Shown piece after piece: positions 11,496 to 22,668 of a stretch of 33,397 nucleotides of DNA. How positions within the stretch are numbered: the first letter of the stretch is position 1; every line of letters begins with the position of its first letter. The stretch is taken from contig WIDE01000197.1 of assembly GCA_015039315.1 (NCBI GenBank), positions 3,861 to 37,257 of the forward strand. Reading direction: 5' to 3'. The notes beneath the pieces were generated by a model. It was not told the origin of the DNA, ran no database searches, and saw nothing but the letters and a program-made list of their open reading frames with translations. The translations under genes and the position numbers were made by a program. Source of the stretch: Clavulina sp. PMI_390. Its lineage: Eukaryota; Basidiomycota; Agaricomycetes; Cantharellales; Hydnaceae.

Positions 11496-13338
11496 GGGTC
11501 TGCCCGAGCGATGCTCAGGAACAGTACCACTATATCGGTTTTGGTGTCGAGTTTACACACGCTATGCATTCAAAGAAGTATGTCCACAATTCGATCAATT
11601 GTGATATGGATTTTGCCGTTGTGCGGAGTGTCGAGTCTTCTCAGCATAATTGCCTCCGGTTGCCTTGGAGGCGGGTTCTCGAGAAGTTGCATAGTGAGAC
11701 GTAATTAGTTGTTCGGGAGCTCTTCAGTACGTTCTGGTAGCAATAACGATCGACAGAATTAGGGTTGGCCAGTTAGAACAAAAGCTTGGGAACAAACCTA
11801 TTCCTCGTCAACAACCGGGCGAGGCATCGTTTGATCCTGGGCGCGCAGCAGACACAGCCTCTCAAGCGCAGTAAAAATAGACTATGTCCATGCCACACCC
11901 AATCAAAACATTTCTCTACCCTCAACCGACGTTGCTTGTACAAGGCCATCATAGGACCAAGGCGTTTCCTCTCAGATTTGATCAGCATAGGCGGTGCCGT
12001 TGCTCACACACCCAACAAAGTTACTGTCATCGTATCCGAGGAGCTGACAGCAATGCAGTGATAGAGAATCAGGGGTCGTGTGGGTGGCAGTGGTAGTGCT
12101 CTTGGCGCATCTGCCAGAAAGTAGAAAGAGGTAAATATCGTGGAAAGAGAGTGCGTGGGAAGGCTCGTGTCATCGAACCCTGACCACAAAACGACAACCT
12201 GGACGGAACAGGAAGTGAGCAACTGATGAGTGGTTGAACTGATATGAAAATATACCGCTCTCATAAAAAACTGTGTTCAGACGCCATTGTGGTCACCCGA
12301 GGCGTCAATCTATGTGGGGGACGCTGACGGGATGATAAGCCCTCCTCTCCGTCCTGAGTTGATAGAAGGACAGCAAAGCGATACGGAGTTCTTCAAGATC
12401 GCCACCGCGCTAATTTTAACCCCGAATTGTCTACTGTTTTGGCGAAAATTCAGAGTCCTTGTTGATAATAAAAGAAGACCACTAAGCCACCCATAATGCA
12501 GACACCTTGACTTTCTCCGTCTGTGATCACTCTTCCGTTCGCATCAGCATTCGAGATTGCTAAAGATGTTAGAAAAGGAGTATGTGGCCCTGTTCTGCGC
12601 AATGTTCTGCTTACCTCTAGCCAAGTTCATCGCCTGCTTATGAGAGTCAGCAACCACTTAGCGTGCCTCCAATCGGTATTGATAGCATGAACCCTAACGA
12701 TCCGGCTGGCTTACCGACCAGCACGAAATGTCCTAAAAAAGTCGGTAGGTGGTGATGGGGAGCGCGAGTGGTCTTTCGGGATGTTCGACTGTTTCGGCGC
12801 ATGTAGAGCTTGCCTCTTCTTGATGCTTTGCCCCCTCTTGCAGTTTGGAAGGAATGCTTCGAGGCTGAAATATCTCGACCGGCGGGGATTACCACATCCT
12901 GAAGGTAGGAGCTGTGTACGGTGCATCAAAGCTCTTAATTCTTACCGCCCTCTCTGACCTTTGGACCCATGGGTCTAGCTTGGCGCTGACTGCTTGTTGT
13001 TCAGCCGCTCCAGCGCCTGCATTGTTCACACCGAGCATCGCGGAGAGCTACGCGAGCGTTACAATATCGGGGGAAGTGGTGCCAGTGAATTGTGCGTGGT
13101 TTGATCAGGCTCGTGGCTCGCCTGGCCAGAACGACTGACCTTTCGATACCACTGGTAGCTGCACTGGTTGTTTCTACATGCCTTGTGCTTTGGCGCAGGA
13201 GTCCCGCGAACTCGCTCTAGAGGAAAGCGCTCTGCTCGGCTAATAATCTTTACGCTTTTCACTCCAACCGCAGCAACTCTTGACTGTATTGAACTAGATG
13301 AATGTACTGACATTATCAGGTCTGAGAATTTTCAACCT
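11496..13338. other. About 1.8 kb without a supported gene
   Basis: Several open frames of 60-90 codons occur on both strands (for example around 11773-12061, 12004-12264, 12647-12929 and 12914-13138). None shows a family motif, a splice-consistent extension or the paralog signatures seen nearby. The frames may be fragments of a degraded gene; I see no repeat structure or RNA gene. Confidence 0.35.
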
Positions 13339-14776
13339 TCACAGCAATGTAACACCCTCGTTCTTGGCCGCTTCCATCCAGATGTTCCACATCGACGCTG
13401 TCAGCGTGTCATCCGATGACAGGACATTCGGGTAAAGCTTGGTCTGACGGTCGTAGAATGCCCCACGCCCAGCGGGAGAGAGTAGGAGAGGTTTCATCGA
13501 TGTCGCGAGCCATGTTTGCGTGGCCGCGCATTGCTCTTGGCTGACTGTGATATAAAGAGCAAAACGCGATTCAGGCTTTTCTGGTTGTAATCTAACAGGA
13601 AAGCGTCGAGGACTCACTGGAGATGGCCTTCACGACTCGCAACATGAGCTTCTCACCTCTTGTCAGGTCACCGCTGAAGCCTCCATTAGAGCTTGTGTAT
13701 AGCCCAGTCCACGAGACCCCTATGCCCACTACTGTCAGATATGGAACTTGAGATCGCATGTTATGGCTGAACATACCGGGGTTACAAGCATATACTCCAA
13801 TGTTCTTCTCCTTTAGCTGCGGGTGCGAATTGAGATTTTTTTGGAACTCCTTCCTGTGACATCAGAAGATTCTCAGCATAAAAGAATTGACTCTTGACAC
13901 TCTAGAACCAGAACTGGGCGACCCTAAACGTACGTGAAGACGACTTGCATGAACTTAACCCTATAGTAGAGCTGCATGCCTTGAGGGACAGAGATGGTGT
14001 CACCAAGCGAGAGGCCCCAGCCACCTTGCTCTTTCACACCCTCGATACGGCTGTTCCATGCAAGGTCGGTGGGATCGACCCAACTGCGGCCCGGCACCTC
14101 AAAATTTGCGACGGAAGATACGTTGACAACACGCGCGTTGACCGCGAAATAGGGGAGCAGGGAGAGTGTGAGCTGAATGGGTCCAAGGACGTTGATGTAA
14201 TATCCTTTTTCGTAGGATTGTGAGGCGTTGGGGGCGTGCTCATATGTTCTGAGTCCGGTGCCTGCGTTACTGGTGTTGAAGACGTAAGTTCGTTTTTACA
14301 TTGACAGTTTTTTTAAAGGGTGCCAGTGCGGTCTCATGCCACAGATGGACTCACTTGATAAGAATATCAATCGCCTTGCTGCCGCTTTGCTCCTCCCAGC
14401 GGCGGACAAACGCCCTCACGCTGGGCGCATCACCGAGATCCAACTGTTCCACACGTACATTTACCTCTGACAAAACGACGGGTGCGCCGCCATTGTTATT
14501 AGGGTTTGCCTTGGTCCTCTCCCCGACAGCGGCTAGGATCTCGCTGCGTGCTGCATCGCCCTTCTCCACATTACGACACGCTAGGATGACGGTCGCACCC
14601 ATGGATGAGAGGTGCTTCGCAGTCTCCAGGCCAATGCCAGTATTCGCACCGGTCACGATTGCTACGCGTCCAGAGAGGTTTTCATAAGGCACCCGCAAGG
14701 AAGGGAGTAGAGGTCCAAGGAATACGTAGATTTGGGCTAGGATGCGAGAGCCGCGATACGAAGAGTCCAAGAGCAT
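13339..14776 (-). CDS. Short-chain dehydrogenase/reductase, copy 1 (380 aa)
   Basis: NAD(P)-dependent oxidoreductase of the SDR superfamily, closest in style to the WWOX/retinol-dehydrogenase-like fungal group; substrate unknown. Exons 14776-14355, 14269-13934, 13853-13777, 13719-13618 and 13544-13339 give 1143 nt with no interruption. The cofactor motif TGANTGIG is at about residues 42-49 and ACRNVEK follows the second strand; Arg there suggests NADP(H). NNAG spans the first splice junction (about 141-144). VVNVSS carries the candidate catalytic Ser, and YYRVK supplies the Tyr and Lys. The C-terminal part has [12 protein letters not shown] and QCAATQTW, shared with the two paralogs downstream. 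A hydrophobic stretch at 12-26 could anchor it to a membrane. Exon 1 is 12 nt longer than in copies 2 and 3. Confidence 0.9.
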
Positions 14777-14810
14777 GGCGGGCGTTGATAAACTGGGGCG
14801 TAAGGAAAAG

Positions 14811-14880
14811 GTGCGTCAGAAGGCTTTTATCCAGTCAAGTACTCAATTGAAAAATACGGGGCGCGATCGACCGAGGTATG
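14811..14880 (-). promoter_or_regulatory. Conserved SDR promoter module upstream of SDR copy 1
   Basis: Read on the minus strand: a TCATACCTCGGTC...CGCGCCCCG block (14880-14857), then the palindrome TCAATTGA (14850-14843), then ATAAAAG (14830-14824) running into CCTTCTGACGCAC. The ATAAAAG box lies 48 bp before the start codon, as in SDR copy 3. Conservation among three paralogs whose surrounding sequence has diverged suggests function. Confidence 0.6.
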
Positions 14881-14939
14881 ACAAGCGTTGTATGACAATC
14901 GAGGACCGAGAGGCTTGGCAATTCGTTCCGAGGATATAA

Positions 14940-15940
14940 TTACTCCATGAGTGAATTAAAAATATCCGGGACCATCATCAGATCTCAAAATCAACTGATT
15001 CACAGAAATGTTGATGAGGAGCCATACATGTTCCTAAGATTTTGCTCGCCCCAACATATTCTTTGAGGTTGGGTGATTTGCGCGCTATCGAATCTCTGGA
15101 CTTTGTAGAATTACTCTCTGGTCTTTGGACCTAGTTTGGATGGGTCGAGCACTTCATCCCCAGTTTCGTGCACATGTGGTTTGCCACCAATTGCGGGGCC
15201 CCACCCCTACCAACTTTGTTGAGCGCCAAACAGTCAGTCGGAGGCACTAGCGAACTATCATATAACATCCGATTCAGAGGGTAGTTTCTTGTCGTGCTTG
15301 AGCCCTAGACGAGTGACAACCAGTCGATGGGCGTTTCGCCAACTGCAATCGATCTTCTCTTCATCCGCCTGGTCGAGCCTGGCTATTGAGTAAGATCCAT
15401 TTAATCACTCTTTAGAAGCCATAGAAGTGAGGGGAGACTTGTATTTTTCCGCCGAATGTGTTGAAAATACTGCAAGTGAATGAGTTTCTGACGCAGCATA
15501 AACCTGCATCAGCGAGTGTAAATAACATCCAACAAACCTCGGCCCAGTCAACGTCGCGTCGTGCTATGCACACCAATTGATCTTTCACTAATATAACATC
15601 TATGAATCCTCATAATAATGTATCATCCTAATATCGCCTCGCTTTTCACCATGCTGGCCACACTACTTGCTCACTAGAGGAAATATGGACCAGAGTCTGG
15701 TACCAGGGTATCCCTGGGCCTGCAAAACGTCAGCTCAATGGAGAAAATATAATTAATATACAGGTTCTGATAAAAATCCCCATTCGAAGGTTAGTTCTTT
15801 CTCTGCTTCCTCTATCGAGTGCTGGGAGTGGGGTGTAAGTCGCAGCGAGAGTGACAACCGGGGAAGCGTTCTCCGTATTGTGGAAAAAGCTTATGTCGTC
15901 ACATCTCCTATTCACTTATTCACTCCCCTCCAACCCCTTC
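14940..15940. other. About 1 kb intergenic between divergent genes; nothing seen
   Basis: This lies between the 5' side of the minus-strand SDR and the 5' side of the plus-strand membrane-protein array, so it is probably upstream regulatory sequence for both. I found no coding frame, repeat or RNA gene. Confidence 0.4.
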
Positions 15941-15947
15941 TATAAAG
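15941..15947 (+). promoter_or_regulatory. TATA-like box (TATAAAG) before membrane-protein copy 3
   Basis: TATAAAG lies 51 bp before the first ATG of the leader (15992) and 224 bp before the chosen start at 16165. It is preceded by a CT-rich stretch (CACTCCCCTCCAACCCCTTC), a common fungal promoter layout. Confidence 0.35.
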
Positions 15948-15991
15948 CAGCTAAACAAGTCGGCGTTGCTTTCAATCAACACGGCGCCACC

Positions 15992-16030
15992 ATGGTAGCC
16001 GGGGTCACATCGCCCTCATGGGTATATTGA
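15992..16030 (+). CDS. Possible 12-codon upstream ORF in the leader of copy 3
   Basis: The ATG at 15992 sits in a strong start context (GCCACCATGG) and opens a 12-codon frame ending at 16030. It overlaps a second ATG at 16018 that is in frame with copy 3. If transcription begins after the TATA-like box, this ORF would be met first by scanning ribosomes and could lower or condition translation. Paralog copy 6 also has an upstream ORF, in a related leader. Confidence 0.3.
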   Translation: MVAGVTSPSWVY

Positions 16031-16164
16031 TCAAGGCTCCACCCGGAACTCCCGCCTGTCACTCATTTCTACCTCTTCCTTCTAACCACCGTACGAGTCC
16101 CCACAGTACTCGAGCTCTGTGCAGCCGGCTGTCAGATCTCGTCCTCTTCCACTGTCCTACTTGC

Positions 16165-17142
16165 ATGGTTACCGGAAGATTCCAATTTCTCGTCGCACTG
16201 TGTGCGATCTGGCTAGGGCGAGCCCATGCTATCATTATCCAGGACACTGATGTTGGTATCATGTTCGATTCCACATGGACCCTTGATTCGAATTCTCTGA
16301 ATTCTGGAGGTTTTGGTCACCGTACAAATGTTACGGGAGGCACAGCGTCCTACGAGTTCACTGGTAAGTTCTTGACCCACCGTTTTAGCGCCCAGACTCC
16401 ATTGATTCACTGACTACTGGCGCTCCAGGTACGAACATCAGCATGTATGGAGTGACGCACTCTAGCGGGGCAAATTTTTCATTTACGATCGACAGCAAGC
16501 AAACCCTGGGCTGCACCTGCCGTTCCAACAGCAGTGTCTTCTTTTTCCAGCAGCTTCTTTGCTCTGTCGGATCTCTCGATGGATCAAGGTCTCACACGTT
16601 GACAATAAAACATACAGATGTTGCTGGCCAATTCGTGAACATGGACTTCTTCCAGTGAGCTTGCCAATCATTGCGATAGTGGCCCCCTTACTGACATCAC
16701 TCTGCGTGCCTGATCCTCCGTGTATAGAGTTGACAATATCACAGACACTAGTCCCACCGCGAAACCTCCAAATCACTCGTCGTCGCATACCGCTGCTATT
16801 GCAGGAGGGGTAGTCGGAGGCCTTGGCATTCTCATGGTCATTGGCATACTTTTATTCTTCCACCTTAAGCGTAAACGACAACAACCTCCTCCATCCGTCC
16901 CATTATCCCCATACCAAATAGACCCAGAGATGTCATTCCAACATTCTGGGTCACAATTGGTACCTACACCTCATCCCTCCAACGTCTCTGCCATCCCAAT
17001 ATCTGCATACCAGAGATATTCAAGGGCTCCCGAGTTGGGCGGGCCATCTCAGCATGTCCAAATATCCCCTAAACCAGAACCAGCGGTTTTCCCTACACTT
17101 TACTCGACGATCGAACGCAGCCAGCCGATCCGAACAGCCTAA
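16165..17142 (+). CDS. Single-pass membrane protein of the CxC-x13-C family, copy 3, short-stalk form (279 aa)
   Basis: Three exons: 16165-16363, 16429-16654 and 16728-17142. The start at 16165 aligns with the start of paralog copy 6 and directly begins the signal peptide (MVTGRFQFLVALCAIWLGRA); an in-frame ATG at 16018 would add 49 residues in front and is less likely. The ectodomain (about 22-141) has QDTDVG, GGTASYEFTG, SMYGVTHSSGANF and the CTC...C motif. Potential N-glycosylation sites include NVT and NIT. The stalk is only about 20 residues because the mini-exon reads straight into the membrane exon. The helix is at about 164-187 (AAIAGGVVGGLGILM), followed by KRKR. The tail of about 90 residues is Pro-rich and lacks the GYSGYSEP motif of its relatives, ending in an FPTLY...IER variant. 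Confidence 0.85.
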
Positions 17143-17696
17143 TCGGAACAATTCGATGATCCCTCTTTCTCAGATTGACTGCACTATCCCTGCGTTAGGC
17201 AATGACTTCGCCGCTTTGTATGTCTGATTCTCGTCATTGTGAAATATAGGAGCCGTGATCACCCCCCAAAAGTTTCCGTCTGGGGAGACCGCAAGCGATC
17301 ATACATGGATTCATTGGTGGGAATTCTAACGAGTGTAATGATGGTTCGGTGTTCAGGTCCGAGGATCGCACGTTCTGAACAACGCGGCCTGGCGAATCCC
17401 CTTAAACCTTGCCCATCAGTTACGATTCGGGCATCCGGGTTACGAAGAGCTGCCTTTGGCTCCGGAATGAATGCTCCTATCATTGAGTATATTTATGATG
17501 CATTCTTTTTTGGGAGGGTTCAATACCCCTTACGTTACTTCCACCACCAGAGGTGGTTACACACTCCATGTTATATCTTCTGGCTCACGTTCTCTTCCCT
17601 GTTTGGACGCTAGAGCTGATTCTGACCGTCACCAAGAACCTCTGTCTTTACGTTTAAGACAACACATTCCTTCCGCTTCGCCTTTCTCTTGGGAAT
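17143..17696. other. Intergenic, promoter region of copy 4; nothing else seen
   Basis: Open frames such as 17239-17613 have no recognisable content and run into the leader of copy 4. There are no repeats or RNA genes. Confidence 0.35.
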
Positions 17697-19052
17697 ATGG
17701 TCGAAAGAGCCTATCCCAATCCATATGCCAGAGTGTTTCTTGCAATTCTCATCTGCTGGTGCCAGTGGCTGGTCTCTGCGCAAGTAGTCGTTCAAGACAC
17801 GGGCCCTGGGGGACCTACATTCGATTCTACATGGGTTCTTGACGAGAATGGCGATAACAGCGGCGGTCTTGCGCACCGCACCAGCCAAAACGGGGGTACC
17901 GCTACATTCACGTTCACCGGTGAGCTGATGTTACTCTACTGCGGTAAAATCTTCAAGACCAGGACTGAACGGATCCTTTTTCTTGCACATCTCGCAGGTA
18001 CGACGATTGGCATGTACGGCGTGACCCACAATGATGGCGCGCAATTCACCTTTACCATCGATGGGACCTACACACAGGACTGTACTTGTTATGTTGATAA
18101 CGGGGTGTGGTTTTTCGGAGTGCGCGTTTGTTATGTCAGTGGGTTGGGCGCCACCTCGCACAAGCTGGTCGTAACGCATGCGGACTCGGATGGTTTATGG
18201 TTGAATCTGGATTTTCTCGAGTGAGTGATTCCAAACACCTATTCGCGAGGATTGCGGGTGGTATACTGCAACGGAACATACTGGACGCTGACATCTTCCC
18301 AAGATACACCCCAAGTGTTGACACCTCGACCTCGTCACCCCCTGCAAAGTAAGCTGAAAGAAAGTAAAGAACAGCGCAGTTTTGCTCATAAGGTCACTGA
18401 CCTCATGGATAGTACGCACACTACGTCTTCGCCCCCGCCTTCGTCCCGCACCACTTCTACTACTACATCGAGTAAAATTTCGGACACTACGACCTCTTCC
18501 ACCATTACGAAGACCACTACGTCAAGCTCCGCCGCGGCGCTTTCTACAGGCACATCCACTTCCTCCACTTCTCAATCCAGCACCCTGTCTCCCAGCACTT
18601 CAGCCACCAACAGCCCACCGCACGCTCCAGGAAAATCTTCTAATATCGCTGCGATTGCAGGAGGAACAGCTGCAGGGGTTTGTGGTCTTGCCATTATCGT
18701 TACCATTGTCATCCTGCTGTTCCGCCGGAGGAGCCAGCGTCGCGCTCGTGATTCTCCACTTTATGGACCATCAAGCGCACTCTACCGGCCACCAAGCTCA
18801 CTATATGCGGATACCCAAATACAAGGGAGCGAGAGGTCTAGCTCGCTGTACCCTCTCCGAACCAATAGCGCAGCACCGCAGCTAACCGAGCCCCCCGTAT
18901 TCCAGAACGGGTATTCAGGGTACTCCGAACCTTACGAGGCAAGTCCTCAGATGAGCAACCTCTCGACCCAGCTATGGGGGCCTCATGCTGTAGGGGCGTC
19001 GCCGCTAGGGACGGCCGCAGTCATCCAGGGCAGCGATCGTTCCGACTCCTGA
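17697..19052 (+). CDS. Single-pass membrane protein of the CxC-x13-C family, copy 4 (376 aa)
   Basis: Exons 17697-17919, 17998-18220, 18303-18347 and 18413-19052 give 1131 nt, phases 1, 2 and 2. Intron 1 (78 nt) has no stop and is a multiple of three, so its retention would add 26 residues without breaking the frame. The signal peptide ends near VSAQ. The ectodomain has VVVQDTGPGGPTFDSTW, GGTATFTFTG, GMYGVTHNDGAQF and CTC...C; its second exon is one codon shorter than in all other copies. The long Ser/Thr stalk spans about 150-240, the helix is at about 243-267 (AAIAGGTAAGVCGLA), then RRRSQRRA. The tail has SPLYGPSSALYRP and GYSGYSEPY. Closest paralog is copy 5 in the ectodomain, but the tail resembles copies 1 and 2. 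Confidence 0.87.
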
Positions 19053-19846
19053 TCAGCGAAATTGGGATGCCCTACTGGCGAGCGTTAGGAAAAACCTCGC
19101 GGGAAGGCAAAGAGGGTCGTTACGTATGTTCCCTGCGTTAGGGTTATGAGCATCATTTCATGCAAAGCAGAACTTTATTCTCATGATGCCTTTCCAGAAG
19201 CTAAAACGATCAGGATGGGGGTTACGCATCATATTAAACTCTTTATCAGAGGCATGAACACAAAATGGCTATGTCTTTATCTATACCTCCTGTTCTACTT
19301 TGTCGTACTTGAGTGAGTCAGAGAGGGCTATTCATGGTCATACAGACTCATCGTTTTCACGGTCGTGGGAAAGGACTTGGCAGCGTAGGCGCCCAAAGCC
19401 CAACTGCACCCCCAGACACGCCGCTTATGAAAGGGATGGAGGGTCATCAGATTCTCGCTCGCGCTGGTCGAGTCGACTGAATAGGATTTTCGGCCCCATC
19501 GCCACCCATTCTCCTATTGACGATCGCACCATGGCAACGGGGACCAAGAATGCTTTTTGCGTTTTATTATACCGGCATAACGTGGCCATTGTTCTCCGTA
19601 TGCCATTCATTGCTCTCGATCAAACAGATGCCGTTTTAGGGCTGCAATATAGTTGCATGATGATTAACACTCAATTCACGCGTTATTTACGACCACGCGG
19701 GGCGGCTTCGCTGCTCCTGCCAAACCACATCGTCGTAGGAGTCGAAGGGTCTTGTTCCAACCCGCGTCCTGACGAGCAGTGACAGCTATCTTCTCCTTTA
19801 CTGGCTCCCCTCGTTATACGAAACATCTGCGCCCAGCTTGGTCGCT
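19053..19846. other. Intergenic; one unsupported open frame (about 19300-19782)
   Basis: A 160-codon frame runs through 19300-19782, but it lacks an ATG at its beginning, has no recognisable domain and fills the promoter region of copy 5. I treat it as chance. Nothing else is seen. Confidence 0.35.
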
Positions 19847-21201
19847 ATGATCATGACAGCCTTCTCTCATGCAATTCACTTGGGCTTGGCATTTTTTGCG
19901 CTTTCCTTACCATGGCACTCGTTGGTCGGAGCTCAACAGATCGTTCAGGACACAGACCCTGGAGGCCCTACATTCGACTCCACTTGGGTTCTTGATAACA
20001 ATGGAGACAATTATGGCGGTGTTGCTCATCGGACAGACGTTAATGGAGGAACTGCTACGTTCAAGTTCACTGGTACGAGCTCACACTGTTGTTGTCAAGC
20101 CCCACCTAGGCAAATACCCCACGAACCAGGCTGATGGACTATATACTCTGCATTACTCTACTAGGCACCGCGATTGGCATGTACGGTGTAACTCATAATG
20201 ATGGAGCGAGTTTCACTTTCACGGTGGACGGGACACATACCCAAGACTGCACTTGCTACGCGGATAGCACAGTATGGGTTTTCCGTGGACTCGTCTGTTC
20301 CATCAGTGGCCTGGATGGCTCTACATCCCACAATCTCGTCGTCAAACATAATGACAATAACGGGCTGTGGTTAAACCTAGATTTCTTCTAGTAAGTGGAT
20401 ATCGTATCCCCTATGTTGAAGCTCAGTATACCAATTTATGAGCGGTGGTCGAATCTCATCTACAGCATCACTACCAGCACATCCACATCAACGTGAGCCT
20501 CTAGACCTTGTATTTGGGATTGCAGCTGACGGGGACCATCAAATTCTTTCATTAGGACATCCAAAACGACTTCTACCACCCCTCCTTCCACCCCTACTTC
20601 GACCAACCCAGACTCCACGACAAAGACGTCAACATTATCAACATCGACTACTTCCACGTCCACATCCACTTCAGCCTCTGCTTCGATGAACTCTGCAGAA
20701 GGCTCCCTTTCTCTTGCATCGGTCTCGAGCGAATCCCTCGCGTCAACGTCAACCGCAGGTGCCTCTAACAGCTCTCCGGCACATGCGTCCACTCATTCTT
20801 CCCACACTGGTGCTATTGCGGGTGGCGTCGTTGGGGGTATCGGCGGTCTCATGATCGTCAGCGCTGCCGTTTTCCTGTTCCTCCGACAACGCGGCCGGCG
20901 CCGTGGAGAGGACCCTGCACTTTACGGTCCGACTAGCGGTCTCTACGCGCCAAGCACATACCCTGCTACTGATGGCACACAGTCGCTATATCCTCTCAGT
21001 GCAGCTGTCACTGGGACTCCTTCACATCCCTCACAAGCGTCCAACTCGCCAAGGTATGGCGGGTATTCAGGATACTCAGAACCTCATTCAGCGATACCGG
21101 AGATGAGCGAAGTGGATGCTCACTATGGGAATCCGTACAACGCGGGCCAAGCAGCAGCCTTCCCCGTTTATACAAGGGTTGACCACCTCGCAGAGTCCTG
21201 A
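19847..21201 (+). CDS. Single-pass membrane protein of the CxC-x13-C family, copy 5 (374 aa)
   Basis: Exons 19847-20072, 20165-20390, 20466-20492 (27-nt mini-exon) and 20556-21201, with phases 1, 2 and 2. The signal peptide covers about residues 1-29 (an ATG at 19853 is equally possible). The ectodomain has IVQDTDPGGPTFDSTW, GGTATFKFTG, GMYGVTHNDGASF and CTC...C. The stalk (about 151-243) is almost pure Ser/Thr in its first half. The helix at about 245-269 (GAIAGGVVGGIGGLMIV) is rich in small-xxx-small spacing. The tail has DPALYGPTSGLYAP, a DGTQSLYP motif shared with copies 6 and 8, GYSGYSEPH, and the C-terminal FPVYTRVDH. The gene is complete. Confidence 0.87.
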
Positions 21202-21921
21202 AGAGGATACCGAGAGAAGTAAGGGCGCTGTGAACATGGCTGGAGCCTGGAAAAGTACTCTTCAAACCACAAGGTTACGATTCGATCTGAAGTTGGATTC
21301 GCTCATGTAGAGCCGAGGATGTTGTATCATTCAATCACCACCTGCCATCGGCCGGCTCAGAGAAGGTGTCGATGGCGGACACGGCTTGCGCAATTACTTA
21401 AGGGATTAGGTGGTTAATGCGTATCTGTAGTCCGGAGCTGAGGTCACAGACTCAAAAATTGTATTGCGTGACTAACTGGTGAGGAAGCAATAAAAGGCGA
21501 CTGCGTCAGTGCGGACGTGTCCTAAATAGAATTTTCGTAATTTTCAACCGCTATCCCTTTGGCGGAATGTCTACCTCGTGGGTGCGCAGGAGGTTTTAGA
21601 GCACGGCTTTCATATCGGGCCATTTTACTGTTGGTGACGATGGCCGGCATAAGTTTCGGTCGGGATCAAAAGTTTGACCAAACGTTTCTTGATGGAAGCA
21701 CTGAGCTATGGGTGAAAGTTGTACAGTATCTGGCATGGAGAGATGCTGCATCGCGGTATCCGGTCGCCGAGGTTTACGAAACGTATTCTCCGTCCAGCTT
21801 CGGCGTGGGTACTACTCTATTCGGACCCTCCATAGGTGATAATTACATTGAGTCTTTTAGGGACGAGGCCGGATTTGCTTCTCATTCTATCGGGACTCGG
21901 GATGGGTCAAGGCTAGGCAGG
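21202..21921. other. Intergenic 3' of copy 5; nothing supported
   Basis: An open frame (about 21559-21972; first ATG at 21639) ends inside the inverted-repeat element that follows and matches no family I know. It is too weak to call. Confidence 0.3.
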
Positions 21922-21951
21922 ATCCCAGCCTCTCTAAGGAGAGGCTGGGAT
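21922..21951. repeat. Perfect 13-bp hairpin (4-nt loop)
   Basis: ATCCCAGCCTCTC at 21922-21934 pairs exactly with GAGAGGCTGGGAT at 21939-21951 around TAAG. It lies 13 bp before the left arm of the inverted-repeat element. It could act as a transcript-end hairpin or be part of the element's edge; neither can be decided from sequence. Confidence 0.5.
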
Positions 21952-21964
21952 TGGTTCAATTCAA

Positions 21965-22210
21965 GCGTATAGTAGCTCAGACTGAATGGTTTATAAAGGC
22001 ACATTAAAACTGTATTAGCTCAATTCATTTGACTAGGCGCCCCATACATTGGATGTGATTTTGCAGCGGGCGACTGGGATTTGCCCATCCTGGCAGGGTT
22101 CAACCCACCAGGCGAATCCTTCGACTTGAATGCAGCGCTTATTCGAGTAAATAGGATCAATACAGTTTTAATGTGCCTTTATGAGCCATTCAGTCTGAGC
22201 TACTATACGC
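21965..22210. mobile_element. MITE-like element, 246 bp, with 52-bp terminal inverted repeats
   Basis: Arms 21965-22016 and 22159-22210 are inverted copies with two mismatches in 52 bp, starting GCGTATAGTAGCTCAGACTG. The central 142 bp encode nothing. Size and structure fit a non-autonomous DNA element (MITE). I could not find a convincing target-site duplication and the arms do not match the foldback element at 5651-6645. Confidence 0.7.
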
Positions 22211-22552
22211 GCTATTCAGACCGGTCCTAGACTAGGTCAAGGCAATGGTTGGCGTTCTGCTCACGACTTGATGCGCGTCGTTATGTACCAGGGGAGTTGT
22301 AATACATCCTGACATACGAGCCAGATTGGATCTGCGTTGTCATTAACGCGTTTCGCTTTTAAAATCAATTCTCCACGCTACTGAATCCACTGAGCCCCCT
22401 GTTGTCACGTATTGTGACATGTATTGGACCGGTTTGGCTAGCCCGCGACCTCCTCGCATAGTAACGAACAAGATGACTGTGCTCTGTTAATCAACTTCAC
22501 GCGACAACAATTTATCGTCCCTTTCCCTCACCAAAACTCATTTGGTCTTGGC

Positions 22553-22627
22553 ATGGCTAGTGCAGTGTCCCTCGTCTTGCTTTTAACCACCGTCTGGGGT
22601 TCGACGAATCTTGCAGCTGGCTGTTAG
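22553..22627 (+). CDS. Possible 24-codon upstream ORF in the leader of copy 6
   Basis: ATG at 22553 opens a 24-codon frame ending in TAG at 22625-22627, 41 bp before the start of copy 6. It is strongly hydrophobic at its start. The same leader in paralog copy 3 aligns here (shared TAACCACCGT and a GCAGC-GGCTGT stretch) but lacks this stop. It may be a regulatory uORF or chance. Confidence 0.25.
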   Translation: MASAVSLVLLLTTVWGSTNLAAGC

Positions 22628-22668
22628 ATTCTACCTTCTCTACCACCTTTCCTTGCGATCTCTTCGTC

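Noticed and set aside
11773..12264. A minus-strand reading that first looked like another family member or a WSC-type domain
   Set aside because: No VQDT, CTC or SDR motif, and frequent stops without usable splice sites.
12647..13138. Open frames with Cys and Arg clusters that first suggested a zinc-cluster regulator
   Set aside because: The CxxCxxRxxK pattern of Zn2Cys6 proteins is not met in any frame and stops interrupt the candidates.
16018..16164. N-terminal extension of copy 3 from an upstream in-frame ATG
   Set aside because: It would place the signal peptide internally, and the paralog copy 6 starts at the position matching 16165.
18382..18885. A 167-codon open frame overlapping the stalk and helix of copy 4, rich in Arg, Pro and Leu
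   Set aside because: It is the out-of-frame reading of the low-complexity Ser/Thr stalk; the other frame carries the conserved helix and tail. Similar shadows occur over copies 2 and 5.
19300..19782. A 160-codon open frame between copies 4 and 5
   Set aside because: No ATG at its start, no recognisable domain, and it fills the promoter of copy 5.
21639..21972. Open frame ending inside the inverted-repeat element
   Set aside because: No family resemblance, and the end falls in a mobile-element arm; more likely chance.
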